Origin: an uncultured Caldilineales bacterium | GTDB taxonomy: Bacteria; Chloroflexota; Anaerolineae; JAAEKA01 | Direction: 5' to 3' | DNA length: 32,312 nucleotides | Assembly (NCBI GenBank): GCA_937907455.1 | Contig: CALESQ010000112.1 | Location: 1-32,312, forward strand | In this document: positions 27,835-32,312 of the stretch, one piece after another | How positions within the stretch are numbered: position 1 is the stretch's first letter | Layout: every line of letters starts with the position of its first letter | Notes under the pieces: generated by a model | Told to the model about the DNA's origin: nothing | The model's input: the letters and a program-made list of their open reading frames with translations, nothing else | Databases searched by the model: none | Program-made: the position numbers and the translations under genes

Positions 27835-30234
27835 TTAACGCACTGTGTTGCGCCGTTCGCGCCAGACCACGGCACCGAGGGTGAGGACAGCCAGCAGGCT
27901 CACCAGCAGCCAGGCGGGCAGAGTGCCGGCACGGCTGGCAGTTTGCAAGCTGCTCAGTTCAACGGCTGTGGGGCCTTGCAGCATAGCGCTGACCGGGCCG
28001 TGCAGGGTGGCGCGTCCGTTGATATCCACATCTTCCAGCCAATACCAGTAGGTCTGACCTTCCACCAGGCCAGCGCTGTCATTCCAGGTATAGAGGAAGC
28101 CACCACCGCTGCCCTGCGCCTGTGAGGGGATCAGCGCGGCGTTGAGCTGCTGGGCCGGAGCGGCGGGCGAAGTGCTGCGATAGAGATTGAAACCACGGTT
28201 GTTCAACTCGCTGACGGTTTCCCAGGCAAGGGCGATATGATCGGCCGCGCCACTTGCCTCGAAAGAAGCCAGTGTGATGGCGAGAATACAAGATGCGTCG
28301 TTTGGCGCAAGGGTATACTGGAAGTAGCTTTCGATGGTATCTACATCGGCGCCATCAGGATCAGAACTGGATTTGTCGCTGGTGTTACGGGTGGCGCCGG
28401 AGTAAGGCGACCCATCGTATTCGCCGCTGGTGGTACGGTTGTCGTCGGTATCCAGCCACTCATCGCCGATGCGTTCATGGCTGCCCAAACCGCTGCCGCC
28501 CTGCCCGATGCCAGGGGCTTGATCATACACATCCCAATTCTCTTCGCCGCTCACCGCGTTGCTGTCAGCAGTGGTATAGGCGCCCATGCGGATAATACCG
28601 GCAGTAGCAGGACGACAAGTACCCGAGCAGGTGGGTTGCGGAGTGCCGGCGGTCCAGGCGGTGTAGCCGAGTGCGGCCCAGGGAATGGCGAATTCATAGT
28701 TATCGCCAGAACGTCCATAATACAGATTGCCAGCCGTGGGCGGCGTGCTGCTGGTGTGGTCAACGGTATCTTTGGAAGCAACTACGGTGAAATTGGTGCT
28801 GCTCCAGGTGCGTGTACCGGTGTAGTCGTACAACTTGGCAGCATTAGTATCGCCGGCGTTGCCATACCATATCAACTCTACGGCATAGTCTACGTCCCAA
28901 CCCTTAAAGTTCACCATGCGGCTGGCCGGGGCATTGGAAAATTCATCAGAACCAGGCACACCGGTAGAAGATGTTTCCGCTGAACCACTGGTGACATCAG
29001 GCAGATCTATGGCTACGTACAAGTTAGCAAGATCGCTGCCGCCAGCCGAACCGCCAAAGCTTGCCAGGGTTCCTTCTACATAGAGATAAAGGAAGTAGGC
29101 ATCGCCGCGCACGGAAATCTTCTCCATGTCAGCGCCGCTATGGCCGGTGCAAACACCGCTGGCGTTGCAGTAACGATAAGATGAAGACTCGCCGAGGAAA
29201 TCGGAGGCTGCTGTATCGCCGCCCTGATAGGGACCGGCGAAGCCGGCTTCAGTCAGCAGGGTATAGTTGTCACCGCTGCTGCTGCCATCTACCAGCACAC
29301 CGACATTCGCAGCAGTGCAGGTGGCAATGTCGGTGAGTGCCGTGGTGGTGGTGCGCGCCGGTAAGCTCAGGCATTGACGGTCGTTGGTGGCACCGCTGGT
29401 GGGACGTCCGGTAGTGTTGCAGTTAGCTGCGGTAGCCAGCAGGTCTCCAGCCACGAAGGTCTTGGCTGATCCGCCTTCTTTGGCGCTGTTGTGACAGCTA
29501 AAGCCAGGGGCAACGCCACCAGCGGCATCTATGGGATTGGCCCAGTTATCGCTGTTGTAGGTTGAGATGACCATCGTGTTGATGGTGGTATTGTCGAGCA
29601 GATAACCGGGAACATCGGCATCATCAGGCAGGGCTGTTTCTACATAGCGCCGGTCGGCTAACGTGATGGTGTTTACAGTCCAGGCGTCTACGTTGGCGAC
29701 CTGTTGCTTGTAATTGTCGTATAGATCGCAAGACAAATCATTGTTATTGAGAGGATAGCAGCCGATGAAGTGGGTTCCAGGAGCAAGCATGTTGCGTCGC
29801 CAATCGCCACTATAGCCACTACCGACAGAATTATAGAAGGGAATGGTGTCGGTTGAATTGGCCCCTGTACTATCTGGATCATCCAAAATCACAAAATAAG
29901 TGGGGGAATCGATAGTACCGCTTGCCATGGCAGCGTTCGAGTCGATTACGAAGGCAAAGAACCATCTGCTCCCATTGGTGGCAGGGGCTGAAAACGCGTG
30001 AAAATCCATAATGTCGCCGCGATCCTGGGTATCGGCGCAGGCAGCATCGGCATCGCCATCAATAGCTCTTGGCGCGCCGTATTGCGCGCCGATCGGGTTC
30101 GGGCTGCCTCCCACTGTGCCATCTGCCAAAGCGGGCAAAGGTACAAGAATCGCGGTTGCCAACAAGGTCATTACCAGCAACATTATTACACCAAAAGAGA
30201 CTGATAACGACAAAATTTGATGCTTGAGTTTCAT
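27835..30234 (-). CDS. Large secreted protein of unknown function with C-terminal anchor module
   Basis: I do not recognise a functional family for the bulk of this 799-residue protein. It begins with a signal peptide ending near LPALA-DGTVGG (about residue 37). A region rich in Asp, Asn, Ser and Thr follows, and the part around about 480-560 (NYEFAIPWAALGYTAW) recalls CBM9/DOMON-like beta-sandwich domains that also occur in the amylase. It ends with the same module as its neighbours (650-799): LAWETVSELNNRGFNLYRS, IPSQAQGSGG, TYWYWLEDVDINGRATLHGP, then PAWLLVSLLAVLTLGAVVW and RERRNTVR. I chose the ATG at 30234 because AAAGGA lies about 10 nt upstream; an ATG at 30255 has no such site. An extracellular or surface role is likely. 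Confidence 0.85.
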   Translation of the reverse strand: MKLKHQILSLSVSFGVIMLLVMTLLATAILVPLPALADGTVGGSPNPIGAQYGAPRAIDGDADAACADTQDRGDIMDFHAFSAPATNGSRWFFAFVIDSNAAMASGTIDSPTYFVILDDPDSTGANSTDTIPFYNSVGSGYSGDWRRNMLAPGTHFIGCYPLNNNDLSCDLYDNYKQQVANVDAWTVNTITLADRRYVETALPDDADVPGYLLDNTTINTMVISTYNSDNWANPIDAAGGVAPGFSCHNSAKEGGSAKTFVAGDLLATAANCNTTGRPTSGATNDRQCLSLPARTTTTALTDIATCTAANVGVLVDGSSSGDNYTLLTEAGFAGPYQGGDTAASDFLGESSSYRYCNASGVCTGHSGADMEKISVRGDAYFLYLYVEGTLASFGGSAGGSDLANLYVAIDLPDVTSGSAETSSTGVPGSDEFSNAPASRMVNFKGWDVDYAVELIWYGNAGDTNAAKLYDYTGTRTWSSTNFTVVASKDTVDHTSSTPPTAGNLYYGRSGDNYEFAIPWAALGYTAWTAGTPQPTCSGTCRPATAGIIRMGAYTTADSNAVSGEENWDVYDQAPGIGQGGSGLGSHERIGDEWLDTDDNRTTSGEYDGSPYSGATRNTSDKSSSDPDGADVDTIESYFQYTLAPNDASCILAITLASFEASGAADHIALAWETVSELNNRGFNLYRSTSPAAPAQQLNAALIPSQAQGSGGGFLYTWNDSAGLVEGQTYWYWLEDVDINGRATLHGPVSAMLQGPTAVELSSLQTASRAGTLPAWLLVSLLAVLTLGAVVWRERRNTVR

Positions 30235-30256
30235 AGCGTTTGTATCCTTTCGCATT

Positions 30257-30371
30257 CAGTTGTAATATCCCAACTACGACCGCCTTGGTTCGTAGTTTTG
30301 CAATAAGAATGGCTGGGTTCAGTTTGTGTGATAAACTCCGCCTAAGCAGCCTGAAATTTTTATTACGCAAC
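30257..30371 (-). promoter_or_regulatory. Structured 5' leader, possible cis-regulatory RNA
   Basis: On the minus strand a closing helix joins GTAATA (30361-30366) to TATTAC (30262-30267), extended by GTT/AAC across a 2-nt bulge. Inside are AACTACGA/TCGTAGTT (30290-30297 with 30272-30279, 8 bp), GGCTG/CAGCC (30347-30351 with 30311-30315) and AGTTT/AAACT (30333-30337 with 30321-30325). An alternative helix AGTTG/CAACT (30271-30275 with 30258-30262) overlaps the others, as in switching leaders. The predicted start of transcription coincides with the first helix. The 3' half (GCAAA, stem, GGG) vaguely recalls c-di-GMP-I riboswitches, but their other core motifs are not visible, so no class is assigned. 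Confidence 0.45.
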
Positions 30372-30372
30372 T

Positions 30373-30381
30373 ATTGTAACA
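30373..30381 (-). promoter_or_regulatory. Extended -10 promoter of the 799-residue protein gene
   Basis: On the minus strand TGTTACAAT (30373-30381) is an extended -10 motif (TGN followed by TACAAT). No good -35 is seen at 17 bp, which extended -10 promoters can lack. Initiation would fall near 30366. Confidence 0.5.
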
Positions 30382-30664
30382 GATACCTTCTTGTTTTGTT
30401 GCCGTGAAAAACCTTACAATTTGCTAATGTTGCGCTCCTGCCCCGCTTTGGGTGATGAGATGACAGGGTGACAAGGTGAGGGGAGTTGAGTCATCCCGCC
30501 GCTGCGAACCTTGCTTTGGCTGATAGGACTGTTCCGGTTTGGCGAGACGGGAAGCGGGTTGGTGGCAACGAGTCCTCCCTCTTGGTTATTGACCGTTTTT
30601 GTACGAAGTGGGGCTAAATGCTTCGCAGATCAAGTTGTTGTGCGTGGCAGTTGCTGCCCTGGCC

Positions 30665-30740
30665 GTCATTCCGAGGCCCGCCAGGGCCAAGGAATCCCTT
30701 CATCAGCGCACGGGGAACTCCTCACTGCGTTCGGAGTGAC
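30665..30740. repeat. Short palindromic repeat-like element with imperfect terminal inverted repeats
   Basis: GTCATTCCGA (30665-30674) and TCGGAGTGAC (30731-30740) are inverted repeats with one mismatch. Between them lie GGAATCCCTT and GGAACTCCTCACTGCG. The pattern of alternating GGAAT/ATTCC-like words is like dispersed intergenic palindromic repeats of many bacterial genomes. Only one copy is in the window. Confidence 0.45.
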
Positions 30741-30801
30741 ACCGATAAGAGCCTTTAGCGTGCTAAACTGAGCGCAATGGCTTTATTTTCGATGTACTTA
30801 G

Positions 30802-30897
30802 AACCTGTCCAGGAATAACTGGCGGTTTTGGGCGATCCCTTCAGGGGGGGTGCCAATCTCCGTGCGAGTTATTGCGGGGGTTATTCCTGGACAGGTT
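30802..30897. mobile_element. 96-bp element with perfect 17-bp terminal inverted repeats (MITE-like)
   Basis: AACCTGTCCAGGAATAA (30802-30818) and TTATTCCTGGACAGGTT (30881-30897) are perfect inverted repeats bounding 62 bp with no gene. The size and ends suggest a miniature inverted-repeat element derived from an insertion sequence. No clear target duplication is visible at the flanks (CTTAG before, TTGGC after). It ends 12 nt from the stop of the next gene, so it could also serve as a transcription terminator. Confidence 0.55.
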
Positions 30898-30909
30898 TTG
30901 GCATTACCC

Positions 30910-32229
30910 TCAGTGAGCAGTGCGGCGACGTGCCAGCCACAAAGCTGCACCCAACCACGGCAGCAGCAATGCCCATAAAGCGGATGTGGGCGGCTGCGCC
31001 GACGAAGTGCTACCTACCTGCACCACACGCACTGCCGTGGGTGCAGTGTACACCACGCTGATCGGGCCATGCAGGGTGGTGTGGCCGTTTACATCCATAT
31101 CTTGCAGCCAGTACCAGTAGGTCTGGCCCGCCGCAAAATCGGTCTGATCGTCCCAGGTATAAAGGAAGCCACCAGCACTACCCTGCGCCTGAGAAGGAAT
31201 CAGCGTGCTGTTAAGCTGACGATCCCACGCATCCGGCGAAACGCCACGATAGAGGTTGAAGCCGCGATTGTTTAGCTCGGTGGCGGTTTCCCAGCTTACT
31301 ACAACCTGCTCACCTTGCTGTATGGCGTTGAAATCAGCCAGGGTGATAGCCAGCGGCAAGGCATTGCATGCGCTACTCGCTGTCTGACTGTTGGCTGAAC
31401 CGACGGGTGGATTGCACACCGGCTCACCTGTTGCAGACGATTCGCTACATTCAGTGATCGTGTTAGCCGGATCCACGCTGGCAGTAATTGAAATCATTTG
31501 CGGGCTATCGCATACACAAGTGATTGTGCCCAGGTTGGCACTAACCACCGTTTCACCAAAAGCGTTCAGTGTAGTGACGGTCTGAGTTTGATCGCTCAGT
31601 CCTGTGCCTGAGGTGACATCAAACACTACCGGTACATTAGCTGCATCGCCACAGCTCAGATTTTCGGCGGTGGCAGTTGCGATAATCTGCGAAGTGTAAC
31701 TTTGGCCAGGTGTACAGGCAGTAGCTTCCGTAGCTTGAACGGTGAAGTTTTTCAGTGATAGCTCCGGCTTGGGATTGACTGCCTGCGTGGGCGTTACACC
31801 AGCACCGGTGAAGTAGATGCTAAACGCATCTGTGCCACCGGCACTAAGCGATCCGTTGCAGTTGGCGCCCATTTCCCAGTTAAAGCCAGTCGTACCGGCA
31901 TCGGCCTTCAGGCGAATGGGGCCACAGCCTATCTGCTCAAGATCAATCACTACGTCCATAACAGGCCCGCCATCGGTACTACTTGTTGCGGTTGGGTTCG
32001 TCATTTCATCATCACCGCCGGGTGATTCGTAATCGCAGGCTTCGTTGGTAGAGCCGTACAATATACCGTTATTCGAAGGAATACAGGCATAGGAAGTACT
32101 GTTGCATTGATTCGTAGCAAACATGCGCGAACCAAGCCAACTCACTGCATTCGGGTTAACTGTAATCGGCCAGGTTGAAGGCGGCACCGCGCAGCCACTG
32201 GTATCATCAGCAGGTAAACAGTGAGGCAC
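30910..32229 (-). CDS. Secreted protein fragment with C-terminal anchor module, 5' end probably missing
   Basis: This 439-residue product ends with the same module as the two upstream secreted proteins (about 293-439): SWETATELNNRGFNLYRG, IPSQAQGSAGG, TYWYWLQDMDVNGHTTLHGP, a hydrophobic helix ALWALLLPWLGAALWLA and RRRTAH. The N-terminal part is Cys-, Thr- and Asn-rich and resembles extracellular domains, with a CARDB-like section near 150-260 (KNFTVQATEATACTPGQSY). No signal peptide or good ATG is present. The only available start is a GTG at 32229 without a ribosome binding site, and the frame is closed by TAA at 32275-32277, 15 codons further upstream. I infer a truncated or frameshifted gene, or a start I cannot place. 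The exact function is unknown. Confidence 0.6.
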   Translation of the reverse strand: MPHCLPADDTSGCAVPPSTWPITVNPNAVSWLGSRMFATNQCNSTSYACIPSNNGILYGSTNEACDYESPGGDDEMTNPTATSSTDGGPVMDVVIDLEQIGCGPIRLKADAGTTGFNWEMGANCNGSLSAGGTDAFSIYFTGAGVTPTQAVNPKPELSLKNFTVQATEATACTPGQSYTSQIIATATAENLSCGDAANVPVVFDVTSGTGLSDQTQTVTTLNAFGETVVSANLGTITCVCDSPQMISITASVDPANTITECSESSATGEPVCNPPVGSANSQTASSACNALPLAITLADFNAIQQGEQVVVSWETATELNNRGFNLYRGVSPDAWDRQLNSTLIPSQAQGSAGGFLYTWDDQTDFAAGQTYWYWLQDMDVNGHTTLHGPISVVYTAPTAVRVVQVGSTSSAQPPTSALWALLLPWLGAALWLARRRTAH

Positions 32230-32312
32230 ATCGGTATCAGCAGCATTATTCTGTAAGCTAGCTACCCGACAGTTTTAGAAAGGAAAAGTTGATCAACTGG
32301 GCAAAACTGAGT

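Larger units (their letters stand above)
30256..30909. other. 654-nt gene-free region between two secreted protein genes
   Basis: The right end of this region relative to transcription of the 799-residue gene holds its promoter and leader (30257-30381). The remainder has no convincing gene. It contains two inverted-repeat elements (30665-30740 and 30802-30897), and the stretch 30430-30660 shows nothing I can name. Confidence 0.6.

Noticed and set aside
30257..30371. c-di-GMP-I (GEMM) riboswitch
   Set aside because: Only the GCAAA, stem and GGG part is similar; the GGCAAACC segment and the GAAA-capped helix are not found, so I left the leader unclassified.
30511..30771. Open frame of 86 codons in the gap between two secreted protein genes
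   Set aside because: It runs through a palindromic repeat element, has no ribosome binding site and no recognisable domain.

Overview
The window looks like a piece of a Chloroflexota genome, probably an Anaerolineae-type relative. This is an inference from style and content. The genome is fairly GC-rich, the secreted proteins carry Thr-Pro linkers, and the complex I and F-type ATPase genes are classical bacterial ones. A C-terminal anchor module is shared by three exported proteins. No rRNA or tRNA gene is present to settle the taxonomy.

Layout from left to right. An SDR oxidoreductase (minus strand) is divergent from a cluster for the membrane arm of respiratory complex I: nuoA, a 260-bp repeat array, nuoH, nuoJ, nuoK, a small TPR-like membrane protein, nuoL, nuoM and nuoN (1350-10049). 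The peripheral-arm genes nuoB, C, D, E, F, G and I are absent from this cluster. A strong hairpin terminator follows nuoN. Next comes an 865-residue MrfA/YprA-type helicase that carries an HNH-like insertion. It converges on a minus-strand MFS transporter gene.

From 24000 down to 14248 on the minus strand lies a complete F1Fo ATP synthase operon in the order atpB, atpE, atpF, atpH, atpA, lipoprotein gene, atpG, atpD, atpC, followed by an mreB-like gene. A near-consensus promoter drives it. Two features are unusual: a 457-residue Thr/Pro-rich lipoprotein gene sits between atpA and atpG, and the MreB-like protein has an N-terminal transmembrane segment. Together the two large blocks encode proton pumping by complex I and its use by ATP synthase. 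The c-subunit motif suggests proton coupling rather than sodium coupling.

The right third (24228-32229) holds three minus-strand genes for exported proteins: a modular GH13 alpha-amylase/neopullulanase-like enzyme, a large secreted protein of unknown function, and a third protein whose 5' end appears to be missing. All three end in the same module of about 150 residues, a fibronectin-like fold followed by a transmembrane helix and an Arg-rich tail. This suggests a common surface-anchoring or sorting route. The second gene has an extended -10 promoter and a leader that can fold into a multi-helix RNA. The gap between the second and third genes holds two inverted-repeat elements that may be mobile or repetitive DNA.

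All coordinates, starts and structures come from reading the sequence by eye. Families were assigned from motifs, without database searches.
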